The notes below the pieces were generated by a model. It was not told the origin of the DNA. It saw only the letters and a program-made list of their open reading frames with translations, and ran no database searches. From positions 1,736,001-1,800,000 of the forward strand of contig NZ_CP089975.1 of assembly GCF_029581575.1 (NCBI RefSeq): 64,000 nt of DNA, given 5' to 3'. How positions within the stretch are numbered: position 1 is the first letter of the stretch; each line of letters starts with the position of its first letter. Source of the DNA: Moraxella nasibovis. GTDB taxonomy: Bacteria > Pseudomonadota > Gammaproteobacteria > Pseudomonadales > Moraxellaceae. A program made the position numbers and the translations under genes. Shown piece by piece: positions 8,882 through 18,015 of this stretch.

Positions 8882-10276
8882 TCAAACATCAAAAATCTTG
8901 CCACGATTGATGATGTTATTCGGGTCAAACACCGCCTTAACCGCTTTCATATATTCAATCTCGGCAAGCGAGCGAGTATAATCCAAATACGGCTTTTTGG
9001 TCATGCCCACACCGTGTTCGGCAGAGATTGAGCCTTTGTATTTTTGCACCGTTTCAAAGACATATTGATTGACCACTTGGCATTTGCCAAAAAATTCATC
9101 TTTGGAGAGGTTTTCAGGTTTTAAGATGTTCAAATGCAAATTGCCATCGCCAATATGCCCAAACCAGCAAATCTCAAAATCAGGATAATTGTCCTTAACA
9201 ATCTTTTCAATATCGGCAATAAAATCGCCCAAATGCGTAATTAATACCGACACATCGTTTTTGTAAGGGGTGAATACCGAGATGGTTTCGGAGATGCTTT
9301 CACGCAGCTTCCAAAGTTCGTGCAACTGCCCCACGCTTTGGCTCATCACGCCATCAACGATGAGTCCGTCTTCGGCACATTGCTCAAACACGCCCATCGC
9401 TGTGTTCAGCACTTCATCGCTGATGGCTTCAAATTCAAGCAACACATAAAATGGCGTTTGGCTGTCAAATGGGGCTTTGGCGTGTCCAGCACTGATGACT
9501 TTTTCAATGGCAACTTGGTCAAAAAACTCAAAAGCAGTCAAAGTCAAAGCGGTATTAAAGCGTTTGAGCAGTGCCACCACCGAGCCAAAATCAGGCACGC
9601 CAAGCACCATGGCGGTCAAATCAACAGGCTGTTTTTCTAATTTGATGAGTGCCTTAGTAACAAAGCCAAGCGTACCTTCTGCTCCGATGAACAAATGACG
9701 AAAATCATAGCCCGTGGCGTTTTTGAGCATACCGCCGTTCAACTCCAGAATGTCGCCTTTGCCTGTGACGACCGTCAAGCCCAAGATTTGATTGCGAGTC
9801 ATGCCATAGCGAATGACCTTGATGCCACCTGCGTTTGTACCGATGTTGCCACCGATTTGGCTTGAGCCTGCGGACGCAAAATCCACGCCATAGTACAGTC
9901 CACGACTTTCGGCAAATTCTTGCAAGGCTTTGGTGATTACACCAGCTTCCACTTCTACCATGCGGTCGGCTTCATAAAAAGTACCGATGGCGCTCATCTT
10001 GTCAAAACTCACCACCACTTCGCCATTTGCCGCCACTGCCCCTGCTGACAGACCTGTGCGACCGCCAGACGGTACAAGGCAAACCTTGTGTTCATTGGCA
10101 AGGCGGACGATTTGGGCGACTTCTTCGGTGGTGCGTGGAAAAACGATGGCTGATGCATCTGGGGCGAAATGTTTCGTCCAGTCCTTACCCCAGTTGTCTA
10201 GGCTGCCTTCGTCAGTTTTGATTTGGCTGTCGGTAAGGATGCTGCGGACTTCGTCCAAAAAAGCGGTGTGGGTCAT
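8882..10276 (-). CDS. FAD-binding oxidoreductase, GlcD/D-2-hydroxyglutarate dehydrogenase-like
   Basis: This is a flavoprotein of the GlcD/DLD family that oxidises D-2-hydroxy acids. The PCMH-type FAD domain shows PSGGRTGLSAGAV (about residues 68-80), GSSQIGGNIGTNAGGIKVIRYG (about 137-158, given in two motifs GSSQIGGNIGTNAGG and IKVIRYG) and GAEGTLGFVT. The C-terminal domain carries the metal/substrate motif WFGHIGDGNLHLNI and the end motif SAEHGVG. The 464 residues are full length. Close candidates are D-2-hydroxyglutarate dehydrogenase, which removes the side product of SerA, and D-lactate dehydrogenase; the sequence alone does not decide. AGAGA precedes the start. It is monocistronic. Confidence 0.85.
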   Translation of the reverse strand: MTHTAFLDEVRSILTDSQIKTDEGSLDNWGKDWTKHFAPDASAIVFPRTTEEVAQIVRLANEHKVCLVPSGGRTGLSAGAVAANGEVVVSFDKMSAIGTFYEADRMVEVEAGVITKALQEFAESRGLYYGVDFASAGSSQIGGNIGTNAGGIKVIRYGMTRNQILGLTVVTGKGDILELNGGMLKNATGYDFRHLFIGAEGTLGFVTKALIKLEKQPVDLTAMVLGVPDFGSVVALLKRFNTALTLTAFEFFDQVAIEKVISAGHAKAPFDSQTPFYVLLEFEAISDEVLNTAMGVFEQCAEDGLIVDGVMSQSVGQLHELWKLRESISETISVFTPYKNDVSVLITHLGDFIADIEKIVKDNYPDFEICWFGHIGDGNLHLNILKPENLSKDEFFGKCQVVNQYVFETVQKYKGSISAEHGVGMTKKPYLDYTRSLAEIEYMKAVKAVFDPNNIINRGKIFDV

Positions 10277-10431
10277 GAAAATTCTCTATACATCTTTAAA
10301 ATGTGTGGAATGACTGACAAATGTCATGCAATGACGCATTATAACCTGTCAGCGATGTGGTGTAAATGGCAAAAAAGTTGTGACATGAACAACAAAAATT
10401 TTGGCTTTCAATGGCAAGCCAAGCATCAATC

Positions 10432-10464
10432 AAAACAAAAATCCGCCCATGACGAGCGGATTTC
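10432..10464 (-). terminator. Terminator after gdhA
   Basis: On the minus strand the stem AAATCCGC/GCGGATTT is followed by a T-rich tract. It lies just beyond the gdhA stop codon. Confidence 0.75.
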
Positions 10465-10488
10465 GGTTTGATATTTATCCATCAAAGA

Positions 10489-11829
10489 TTATAGGTAGCC
10501 ATACGCCACAAGTGCGTTCGCCACTTGGGTAAAGCCTGCGACATTGGCGCCTGTCATATAATCCACCGCACCTTTGGTTGTGCCGTATTTTTTGGCAGCT
10601 TCTAGCGAGTTGTCGTGGATGTTTTTCATGATGTCTTGCAATTGAACATCGAGTTCCTCAAAGCTCTTGTACTGACGCACAGAGTTCTGGCTCATCTCCA
10701 GACCAGACACCGCCACACCGCCAGCGTTCGCTGCTTTACCTGGTGCATAAGCGATGCCGTTGTCACGCACGATGTCGATGGCTTCTGCGGTCAATGGCAT
10801 GTTTGCACCTTCGCTCACATATTTTACGCCATGCTTAACCAATGCTTTTGCATTATCTGCATCCACTTCGTTTTGGGTGGCGCAAGGCAGTGCCACATCA
10901 GCATCAAACTGCCAAGGCTTTTGACCTTCTAGCCATTCGCCGCCAAATTCTGACACATAGTCAGCCAACGCTTTACCTTCTGCCTTGTGGTTTTTCACCC
11001 AGTCAATTTTCTCTTGGGTGAAGCCGTCTTTGTCCACCAAAGTACCTTTTGAGTCAGAGAAAGTGATGACTTTACCGCCCAAGTGTAGGCATTTTTCGGC
11101 AGCGTATTGTGCCACATTGCCTGCACCTGATACTAAGACAGTTTTGCCTTCTAGGGTTTCGTTGTTTACTTTTAGCATATTGTCAAGGAAATACACGAGG
11201 CCATAACCAGTCGCCTCAGTACGAATCAGCGAGCCGCCATGACCCACGCCTTTACCAGTCAATACGCCTTCAAATTCACGGGTTAGGTTTTTGTACATCG
11301 CAAACATATAGTTTACTTCACGACCGCCCACACCGATGTCGCCTGCTGGCACATCCATGTCTTTACCGACATTTTTGTGAAGTTCACGCATGAACGCATA
11401 GCAGAAACGGCGGATTTCAGCCTCACTTTTGCCCTTAGGGTCAAAGTCTGAGCCACCCTTAGCACCGCCCATAGGCAGACCAGTCAGGGCGTTTTTGAAA
11501 ATTTGCTCAAAGCCTAAGAACTTCAAAGTGCCTTCGGTTACGGTTGGATGGAAACGGATGCCGCCTTTATATGGACCGATGGCATTGCTAAACTGCACAC
11601 GCCAGCCACGGTTAACTTGCACTTCACCTTTGTCATTTTCCCAAGTCACACGGAAAGAGATGATGCGGTCAGGCTCGCACAGGCGTTCAAATACTTGTAG
11701 GGTCTCAAATTTTGGGTTGTCGGCATAGACCTGCTCGATGGTCATGGCGACTTCTTTAACCGCTTGGATAAATTCTGGTTGATGAGCGTAGTTTTTTTCA
11801 ACTTTTTCGATGGCTGCTTTGATGGTCAT
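10489..11829 (-). CDS. gdhA: NADP-type glutamate dehydrogenase GdhA
   Basis: This cytoplasmic enzyme interconverts 2-oxoglutarate plus ammonium and glutamate. YKGGIRFHP, LTGLPMGGAKGGSDFDPKG with the catalytic Lys, DIGVGGREVNYMF and RTEATGYG are all diagnostic of the short hexameric class. At 446 residues it matches the E. coli enzyme closely. The start is taken 13 codons inside the longest frame, where AGGAA lies seven bases upstream and the family N-terminus begins. A good promoter lies about 75 bases upstream and a terminator follows. NADP preference is inferred from the class and length. Confidence 0.95.
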   Translation of the reverse strand: MTIKAAIEKVEKNYAHQPEFIQAVKEVAMTIEQVYADNPKFETLQVFERLCEPDRIISFRVTWENDKGEVQVNRGWRVQFSNAIGPYKGGIRFHPTVTEGTLKFLGFEQIFKNALTGLPMGGAKGGSDFDPKGKSEAEIRRFCYAFMRELHKNVGKDMDVPAGDIGVGGREVNYMFAMYKNLTREFEGVLTGKGVGHGGSLIRTEATGYGLVYFLDNMLKVNNETLEGKTVLVSGAGNVAQYAAEKCLHLGGKVITFSDSKGTLVDKDGFTQEKIDWVKNHKAEGKALADYVSEFGGEWLEGQKPWQFDADVALPCATQNEVDADNAKALVKHGVKYVSEGANMPLTAEAIDIVRDNGIAYAPGKAANAGGVAVSGLEMSQNSVRQYKSFEELDVQLQDIMKNIHDNSLEAAKKYGTTKGAVDYMTGANVAGFTQVANALVAYGYL

Positions 11830-11911
11830 GGCAGGTTTCCTTGTTGATGTTAATGAAAATGGCTGCAAATACAGATTGATTATTTTGACCGATAGACATA
11901 TCAGTATTCAC

Positions 11912-11940
11912 AATATAATAAAATTTGGGGTAAATTGCAA
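11912..11940 (-). promoter_or_regulatory. gdhA promoter
   Basis: Reading the minus strand, TTGCAA and TATATT are 17 bases apart, leaving a leader of about 75 bases before gdhA. Confidence 0.45.
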
Positions 11941-12075
11941 ATATTATTCACAAAATTTTATCAATATATTAAAATTTATGATATATAAAGAGACATCAAC
12001 AGTTTTTGCAAATATATTGACATTGTACATGCCAAATTATGTTTTTAAATCTCATTTGATGGCACCAAACAGCCA

Positions 12076-12107
12076 CAAAAAAAGCCTTGCTATGAGCAAA
12101 GCTTTTT
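12076..12107. terminator. Terminator after the C13 peptidase gene
   Basis: AAAAAGC-c-TTGCT pairs with AGCAA-a-GCTTTTT, giving A and T tracts on either side. It follows the stop of the minus-strand peptidase gene. Confidence 0.7.
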
Positions 12108-12141
12108 GGGGAATTATTATTGGCAACTGGCTTTGAGCGCA

Positions 12142-13587
12142 TCATTTGGCATCTTCAGCTTGGGTGAATTTTGGCAGCGTTACGACAGGATTGCTGGCGT
12201 GATAAAACAGCGCCTTTTCTAGCTCAGGCAACGCCGTCTGCATCATCGCACCCACCACCATCTGCGGCTCCGACGGCTCAAATCCCATCAGTGCCTCACG
12301 CTCGCCCACACGACGACGCGCCTGCTTAAATGCGCCATCAAGCGTGTTCTGCTCACGCATACTCTCTGCAAAAAACGCTCGCCCAAAGTAAGTCATGTCC
12401 GCATCGTCACTGCACCCAAAAGACGCACGGTCAGCACGGCTGGCGGTGATGATCACCGTCGTCGGGCTAGACAGCGCCTGAATGAAAGCGCCTGAATAAC
12501 AAGACGACACCACAATCACCCGCCAGCGAATGCCAGACGCATCAAGTGTGCCACGCAGCCAAACAGGATCGATCTCATCGAGCGTCAAAGGCGGATTGGT
12601 CATCACCAAATCTCCCAAAATACTGCCAGACTCATCCACCGCCCCATGCGAGCTTAAAGTCAAAAACAGCACATCTTCCTCGGTGTTCATCTTCATGCCA
12701 ATGTCTTTTAGCGTCCGTGCCAAGCTGGTGCGAGAGGCAATCGGATACTCCTCCCAAGTGTGTGGATTATTGATGAGCGAAATGGAGCGATCTTTCATAC
12801 CAAAGCGCGCGTCAAACAGCTGATTTGCCTGCTCAATTTCGCTGGCAAAGACATTTTGCTCGGCATAGCCTGCCACACCCACAAAGTACCACTCGCTCTT
12901 GCCACGCACACCTTTGGCGATGGCGGAGAGATTTTGATCAAGCAGCAGCGCTTGGTCATAAAACTGACGCTCGCTTAATGTCGGCGAGGCTTTTTCTGCC
13001 TTAAAAATCGGCTGATCAGCGACATTTTTTTGCCACACCACCAGCAGCGCCACCGCCCCTGCCAACATCAAAAGACGCTCCCACCACGACCAATGCAGCT
13101 TTTTGGCAAAAATCCACAGCAAAGACGCCGTCTGCCACACAAACAAAAAAGTAAACAGCGTCGGCAAAACACCATACAAAAAGGACGGCAACCAACCCTT
13201 AATGTCCAAAAACTGAATGCTACTTTGCAGCAGCACCAGCATCGTGTCAGCCGTCAGCCACAGCACCACAGGCACGAACAGCAGCGAATAATTCATCGTC
13301 CTTCTTGCCAAAATGATGCCCACCACCAAGATGATGACCGGCCAGATCAAATAGCTGATGAGTCCTTGCTCATTAAACAAGCCGTGCTCACTTGCTGATA
13401 AGTAGCCAAATAAAATATTCGCCCCTGACGCTGCCAGCAGCAACACCACAAACTGCGAAAAAGTCGGACGCACTAAGGCAAAAGCACGAATGCTGCCGAC
13501 AAGCATGTGCAAGGCGGCGCTGATGTTTGAAAATAAATTGGCGGAGAATCTGGGCAATGATTCGATTTTTAGGGAGGATAAAGGCAC
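12142..13587 (-). CDS. Membrane-anchored C13 family (caspase-like) cysteine peptidase
   Basis: The 481-residue protein has about five hydrophobic helices in its first 190 residues and then a soluble domain. That domain has the clan CD catalytic dyad: SSHGAV with His314 and VVSSCYSGAF with Cys363, each after a hydrophobic strand, as in legumain-like C13 peptidases. SRADRASFGC after the Cys strand fits the substrate-pocket region. The soluble part is likely periplasmic, but topology is inference. The start codon is GTG with GAAG nearby. It is the nearest downstream gene to tsaD on the same strand, 165 bases away, and is followed by a terminator. Bacterial members are essentially uncharacterised, so no substrate is claimed. 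Confidence 0.82.
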   Translation of the reverse strand: MPLSSLKIESLPRFSANLFSNISAALHMLVGSIRAFALVRPTFSQFVVLLLAASGANILFGYLSASEHGLFNEQGLISYLIWPVIILVVGIILARRTMNYSLLFVPVVLWLTADTMLVLLQSSIQFLDIKGWLPSFLYGVLPTLFTFLFVWQTASLLWIFAKKLHWSWWERLLMLAGAVALLVVWQKNVADQPIFKAEKASPTLSERQFYDQALLLDQNLSAIAKGVRGKSEWYFVGVAGYAEQNVFASEIEQANQLFDARFGMKDRSISLINNPHTWEEYPIASRTSLARTLKDIGMKMNTEEDVLFLTLSSHGAVDESGSILGDLVMTNPPLTLDEIDPVWLRGTLDASGIRWRVIVVSSCYSGAFIQALSSPTTVIITASRADRASFGCSDDADMTYFGRAFFAESMREQNTLDGAFKQARRRVGEREALMGFEPSEPQMVVGAMMQTALPELEKALFYHASNPVVTLPKFTQAEDAK

Positions 13588-13752
13588 GATGAGCTTCTTT
13601 TAAAAGTAAAATTGGCAAACTGCCCTATTTTCTCAAAATACGCCCATGCACGCAAGATAAATTTAAAGCGATGACAAGATTGGATAAGATGCTTTATGGT
13701 TGATGGCAAGTATGGGCGATTGAGCATTTGCTGATGGCAAGTCATGACGCTG

Positions 13753-14793
13753 TCACTGCGATGTCACATCCAGCGTCTGCATGTCCCATCTTGGTACACA
13801 CGCCACCGAAAGACCGTCCGTTTGTCCCAGTTTTAGGCGGCAATATCCAGCGTAGGCAATCATCGCCCCATTGTCCGTGCATAGCTCAGGCGGTGCGTAA
13901 TAGACGCTGGCACCGATTTTGGCAAGTGACTTTTCAAGCTCGGCACGCAGTCGCTGATTGGCAGACACGCCCCCTGCGATGACTAGGCGTTTTAGGTTGG
14001 TTTGTTTTAAGGCTTTGGTGCATTTTTTGACCAAAGTATCCACCACCGCATATTGAAAACTTGCCGCAATATCCGCTCGCACACGCTCATCGCAGTCGGC
14101 ATTTGGCGTGTCTTTGATGAGATTATGCACCGCCGTTTTCATACCGCTGAACGAAAAATCCAGCCCCTTGCCAAGCATCGGACGGGGCAATTCATACGCC
14201 AGATGATTGCCTGTTTCGGCAAGTTTGGCGACATTTGGTCCGCCTGGATAAGGCAAGCCGAGCATTTTTGCCGCCTTATCAAAGCACTCGCCTGCTGCAT
14301 CGTCAATGGACTCGCCAAGCACGGTGTATTGTCCCACGCCTTCCGCCTGCACAAGCATCGTATGACCGCCAGACACCAGCAGGCACACGAACGGAAATTG
14401 CACCGCATCGCCCAAAATCATCGGAGCAAGCAAATGCCCTTCCATATGATGCACACCAATGGCAGGCACACCCCACGCATAGGCAAGCGTCCGCCCAAAC
14501 AACGCCCCTGTCATCAACGCCCCAATCAGCCCAGGACCTTTGGTATAGGCGATGGCGTCAATGTCGCCTTTGTCAATATCAGCCTGTGCAAACAGCTCGT
14601 CAAGCAGCGGCACCAATTTACGAATATGATCACGACTGGCAAGCTCAGGTACGACCCCACCATAAGTGGCGTGTAGCTCAATCTGACTGTACAGCACTTG
14701 GGCAAGCACGCCGCCTTTGCCGTCATTCATCTGACTGTCATAAATCGCAAGCCCTGTTTCATCGCAGGAAGTTTCTAAACCAAGTACTTTCAT
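13753..14793 (-). CDS. tsaD: tRNA t6A37 threonylcarbamoyltransferase TsaD
   Basis: TsaD, with TsaB and TsaE, transfers the threonylcarbamoyl group to A37 of ANN-decoding tRNAs, an essential step for decoding accuracy. [19 protein letters not shown] opens the ASKHA fold. [13 protein letters not shown] supplies the metal-binding His pair, and VSGGHTMLV and [11 protein letters not shown] are further family motifs. At 346 residues it is full length. AGAG precedes the start. Nearby genes are not functionally related. Confidence 0.97.
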   Translation of the reverse strand: MKVLGLETSCDETGLAIYDSQMNDGKGGVLAQVLYSQIELHATYGGVVPELASRDHIRKLVPLLDELFAQADIDKGDIDAIAYTKGPGLIGALMTGALFGRTLAYAWGVPAIGVHHMEGHLLAPMILGDAVQFPFVCLLVSGGHTMLVQAEGVGQYTVLGESIDDAAGECFDKAAKMLGLPYPGGPNVAKLAETGNHLAYELPRPMLGKGLDFSFSGMKTAVHNLIKDTPNADCDERVRADIAASFQYAVVDTLVKKCTKALKQTNLKRLVIAGGVSANQRLRAELEKSLAKIGASVYYAPPELCTDNGAMIAYAGYCRLKLGQTDGLSVACVPRWDMQTLDVTSQ

Positions 14794-14901
14794 GAATAGC
14801 TCTATTTTGTGATTTTATCATTATGGCTTATTATATCATGGATTTATATCGCAAATTTGCATTAGATTCACCACTTGTTATTTTGCCAATTTTAGGCAAA
14901 T

Positions 14902-14927
14902 AAAAAGCCGTCCAAAGACAGCTTTTA
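14902..14927. terminator. Terminator after the small membrane protein gene
   Basis: AAAAGC-c-GTC pairs with GAC-a-GCTTTT around a CAAA loop. It lies between tsaD and the next minus-strand gene and can end the latter. Confidence 0.65.
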
Positions 14928-14944
14928 TGCCAATATCGCACCAA

Positions 14945-15415
14945 TCACTGACAAACGGCTTTGGTGATGTCATCGGTCATTGGCGTTTTACCCCATTTTG
15001 GCGCATCAGAAAAATCTGACTGCATACGATCTCGGCAGTCCACCAAAATCTGCGTGTGCTGTGCTGCCATGCGTCTTTCAAAAAAGTACAAATTGGCTTT
15101 TTTAATGTCGCCTGCCATCGGCTCTTTTACACCCTCAACCGCCACAAATTTTAAAATCGGCGGCTTAGCATACGACCACGGCTTATAAAAGGCAGGCTCA
15201 GCGTGCGTCGCCACCACCGCTACCCCCTCTGGCAGGCGGCTTTTGGTATGCTCAAACCAAGTATATTCACTAAACACCTGAAACCCCATCATGCCAAGTC
15301 CTGCCGCCGCTGGCACAATCCAGTGTGGCAACTTTTTAATCAATAATCTTAACGACAGTGCCACGCCTGCCGCCATAAAACCTGACAATACTGTCGCAAT
15401 CAGCTCCCAAAACAT
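14945..15415 (-). CDS. Uncharacterised small membrane protein
   Basis: I do not recognise this 156-residue protein. Two hydrophobic segments (about residues 3-22 and 30-50) form a hairpin, followed by a soluble domain of about 100 residues, probably periplasmic, that contains two Cys (one in VDCRDRM, one near the end). The start at the second in-frame Met is chosen because AGGAAG lies six bases before it; the longer frame would add a Cys- and Lys-rich leader without a good site. It is isolated by terminators on both sides. Confidence 0.6.
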   Translation of the reverse strand: MFWELIATVLSGFMAAGVALSLRLLIKKLPHWIVPAAAGLGMMGFQVFSEYTWFEHTKSRLPEGVAVVATHAEPAFYKPWSYAKPPILKFVAVEGVKEPMAGDIKKANLYFFERRMAAQHTQILVDCRDRMQSDFSDAPKWGKTPMTDDITKAVCQ

Positions 15416-15556
15416 GATTTTCTTCCTTTTAGAAATACAACAATCATCTGCCCACACCGACAGACAAACATCGCTTTCACTATATCACAAAGACACTTGC
15501 TTTAATAGCAAAATTTTTGACATTTTTATAAAAATTTCTTTGATTTTCATACAGTT

Positions 15557-15593
15557 ATAAAAAATGCAAGCCCTAGAGCCTGCATTTTTTTTT
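15557..15593 (-). terminator. Terminator after the symporter gene
   Basis: AAAAATGCA and TGCATTTTT form a stem with a G/C-containing inner part and long A and T tracts. It lies just past the stop of the minus-strand symporter gene. Confidence 0.75.
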
Positions 15594-15609
15594 GGTTTAA
15601 GAACAATGA

Positions 15610-17385
15610 TTAGTGATCAATCGCTGCGCCTGCACCTTTTGGATAGCGTACGCTTTCAACAAGGTCTTGAATCTCTTGTGGCGGTGGTGCTGTCATATAA
15701 GAGACAACAAATGCAACCACGAAGTTCAAGAGTGCGCCGATAGGACCGATGCCCAATGGGTTGATGCCCATGATCCAGCCTGATGCATCATCTGGTAGCA
15801 TTGCTGTACCTGGAATGAAGAACCAGCCTTTGAACAAGAAGATGTACACGCAAGTGAAGATCAAACCCGCCAGCATACCCGCTACCGCACCTTTATTGTT
15901 GATGCGTTTTGAGAAGATACCCATCATCAGCGCAGGGAATAGTGATGAACCTGCAATACCGAATGCCAGCGCAACCGTTTGTGCTGCAAAGCCCGGTGGA
16001 TTCATACCTAGCCATGTTGCAATCGCAATAGAGACAACCATCGCAATACGAGCAGCATTCAATTCACCCTTATCTGAAATATCTGGTTTTAGAACCATCT
16101 TAATCAGGTCGTGCGAAATTGCTGATGAGATAGCAAGGAGTAGACCTGCGGCAGTCGATAGTGCCGCTGCGATACCACCTGCGGCGATCAAGCCAATGAC
16201 CCAACCTGGTAGGTTTGCAATCTCAGGGTTGGCAAGTACCATGATGTCGTTGTTTACATCCAGTTCGTTGCCTTTTAGACCTTTGGCTTCGGCAGCTGCC
16301 AAGAATGCTTCGTCTTTTGACTTGTCATTATAGTAGTCGATCTTGCCGTTACCATTTTTGTCTTCGAATTTCAAAAGACCAGTCGCTTCCCAGTTTCTCA
16401 TCCACTCTGGACGAGCTTCATAGTCGATTGGCGCAGAAGTCGTGCCTTGTGGATACACAGTCTCAACCAAGTTCATGCGAGCCATAGAGCCTACCGCAGG
16501 CGCTGCTGTGTATAGTAAGGCGATGAACACAAGCGTCCAACCTGCTGACGAACGAGCATCAGAGACCTTATTTACAGTGAAGAAACGGATGATGACATGT
16601 GGCAAACCTGCTGTACCAATCATGAGTGACAAGGTCAATAGGAACATATTTAGCTTGTCTGGCACATCGGCAGTATAAGCCGCAAAGCCCAGATCAGTAA
16701 CCAGTGCATCAAGCTTGTTAAGCATGGTCATGCCGCTTTCGACATCAATGCCAAACATACCAAGCTGTGGAATTGGGTTGCCAGTGATGTTTAGTGAGAT
16801 GAAAATTGCAGGAACGATATAAGCAATCATCAACACCACATATTGAGCCACCTGTGTATAGGTAATCCCTTTCATACCGCCAAGTACGGCATAGAACAGT
16901 ACCACGATGGCGGCGATGATAAGACCTGTGTTCTTATCCACTTCCAAAAAGCGAGAGAACGCCACGCCTGCACCCGTCATCTGACCGATCACATAAGTGG
17001 TACACGCCAAAATCAAGCACACCACCGCAATCAAGCGAGCAGGCTTAGAGTAGAAACGATCGCCAATAAAGTCAGGTACGGTAAATTTACCAAACTTACG
17101 AAGATATGGCGCAAGTAGCAAGGCAAGCAGTACAAAGCCGCCCGTCCAGCCCATCAAATAAGCAGACGCAGCATAGCCACCCATCGCAAGCATACCTGCC
17201 ATCGAGATGAAGCTGGCAGCACTCATCCAGTCAGCACCAGTTGCCATGCCGTTTACGACAGGGTGAACACCACCGCCTGCGACATAGAATTCTTCGGTTG
17301 AGCCAGCACGAGCCCACAGTGCGATACCAAAGTATAGCAGGAAAGACGCACCAACGAAAATCAAATTAATGACAAATTGACTCAT
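15610..17385 (-). CDS. Sodium:solute symporter, large subunit (ActP-like, VC_2705 subfamily)
   Basis: This is a 591-residue SSS-family transporter with about 13 membrane helices. The N-terminal EEFYVAGGGVHPVVNGMATGADWMSAASF region (motifs EEFYVAGGG and GMATGADWMSAASF) and GGMKGITYTQVAQY are classic for ActP-like carboxylate symporters. A hydrophilic insert contains an EF-hand-like loop, DKNGNGKIDYYN at residues 342-353. The small-subunit partner lies three bases upstream, which places it in the two-component VC_2705 subfamily (TIGR03647/03648 as I recall). The nearby LysR gene and methylcitrate genes make a short-chain carboxylate such as acetate or propionate a reasonable substrate, but that is inference. 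Confidence 0.88.
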   Translation of the reverse strand: MSQFVINLIFVGASFLLYFGIALWARAGSTEEFYVAGGGVHPVVNGMATGADWMSAASFISMAGMLAMGGYAASAYLMGWTGGFVLLALLLAPYLRKFGKFTVPDFIGDRFYSKPARLIAVVCLILACTTYVIGQMTGAGVAFSRFLEVDKNTGLIIAAIVVLFYAVLGGMKGITYTQVAQYVVLMIAYIVPAIFISLNITGNPIPQLGMFGIDVESGMTMLNKLDALVTDLGFAAYTADVPDKLNMFLLTLSLMIGTAGLPHVIIRFFTVNKVSDARSSAGWTLVFIALLYTAAPAVGSMARMNLVETVYPQGTTSAPIDYEARPEWMRNWEATGLLKFEDKNGNGKIDYYNDKSKDEAFLAAAEAKGLKGNELDVNNDIMVLANPEIANLPGWVIGLIAAGGIAAALSTAAGLLLAISSAISHDLIKMVLKPDISDKGELNAARIAMVVSIAIATWLGMNPPGFAAQTVALAFGIAGSSLFPALMMGIFSKRINNKGAVAGMLAGLIFTCVYIFLFKGWFFIPGTAMLPDDASGWIMGINPLGIGPIGALLNFVVAFVVSYMTAPPPQEIQDLVESVRYPKGAGAAIDH

Positions 17386-17388
17386 GGC

Positions 17389-17655
17389 TTAGTCCTCCTC
17401 TACGCCAAATTCTTTGTCTAGCTTGTTCATGCGCCAAGCGTAGAAAAAGATCAAAGCAACGAAAGTAAGGATGGCACCTTGCTGACCGAACCACAGTCCA
17501 AGGTCTGTACCCATGAATGTGATACCCATCAAAGCTGGGCGAAGTAGAACGGCGAAACCGAGTGAGCAAATCGCCCACACAATCAAGCAGCCGATAATGA
17601 TACGCACATTGGCTTTCCAGTAGCCTGCGACGTCTTTATCTGTACCATGTGACAT
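17389..17655 (-). CDS. Sodium/solute symporter small subunit (DUF4212)
   Basis: This 88-residue membrane protein has two helices: about residues 18-37, and 55-75 ending in YAWRMNKLDKEFGVEED. The YWKANVRIIIGCLIVWAI stretch matches the DUF4212 family, whose genes sit directly before an SSS-type large subunit, as here with a three-base gap. The start was moved eight codons downstream of the longest frame because a strong AAGGAGG lies just upstream. It is presumed to assemble with the transporter. It is first in the operon and divergent from lysR. Confidence 0.87.
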   Translation of the reverse strand: MSHGTDKDVAGYWKANVRIIIGCLIVWAICSLGFAVLLRPALMGITFMGTDLGLWFGQQGAILTFVALIFFYAWRMNKLDKEFGVEED

Positions 17656-18015
17656 GGTAACCTCCTTGTAAATTGCCAAAGCAATTTAAAATACACTTCC
17701 CTAATAAAATCCTTTTAAGACCTTAATGTCCTAAAAATCTACCACTCAAAATCTTATTAAGAAAGCAGACCTAGTTATTAAAATTCCATAACATCCAGCC
17801 GATACGCAAGAGATTTACTCATACAAATCAGCCAGTGAATCGCATAATAGCATAATTTTTTAGCTTTTCAAGTACTTTTGCAAAAATTTTAGAATTTTTT
17901 TTAACTTATTTGCAACAATATAGCAACCTAAATTGCAAACTTAAACCACTTGCCAAAAGCCCTTTCCACTCCACCGCTTTTATGCTACTCTACACACTCA
18001 TCATGGAGTTTTTAA
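17656..18015. other. Divergent promoter region, symporter genes and lysR
   Basis: No gene is seen. The stretch is AT-rich, with poly-T runs near 17895, and carries the promoters of the symporter pair and of lysR. LysR regulators often bind such shared regions, but I could not pick out a convincing T-N11-A site among the A/T runs. Confidence 0.45.

Larger units (their letters stand above)
11830..12141. other. AT-rich region between gdhA and the C13 peptidase
   Basis: No gene is seen. It contains the gdhA promoter near 11912-11940 and, at its right end, the terminator of the C13 peptidase gene. The middle is nearly pure A/T and shows no other structure that I can name. Confidence 0.5.

Noticed and set aside
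14053-14676. Long reading frame opposite tsaD
   Set aside because: It is a shadow of a well-conserved gene; its Cys/His-rich translation has no family features.
15585-15593. Run of T as a phase-variation tract
   Set aside because: It is the tail of a terminator outside any gene and promoter.
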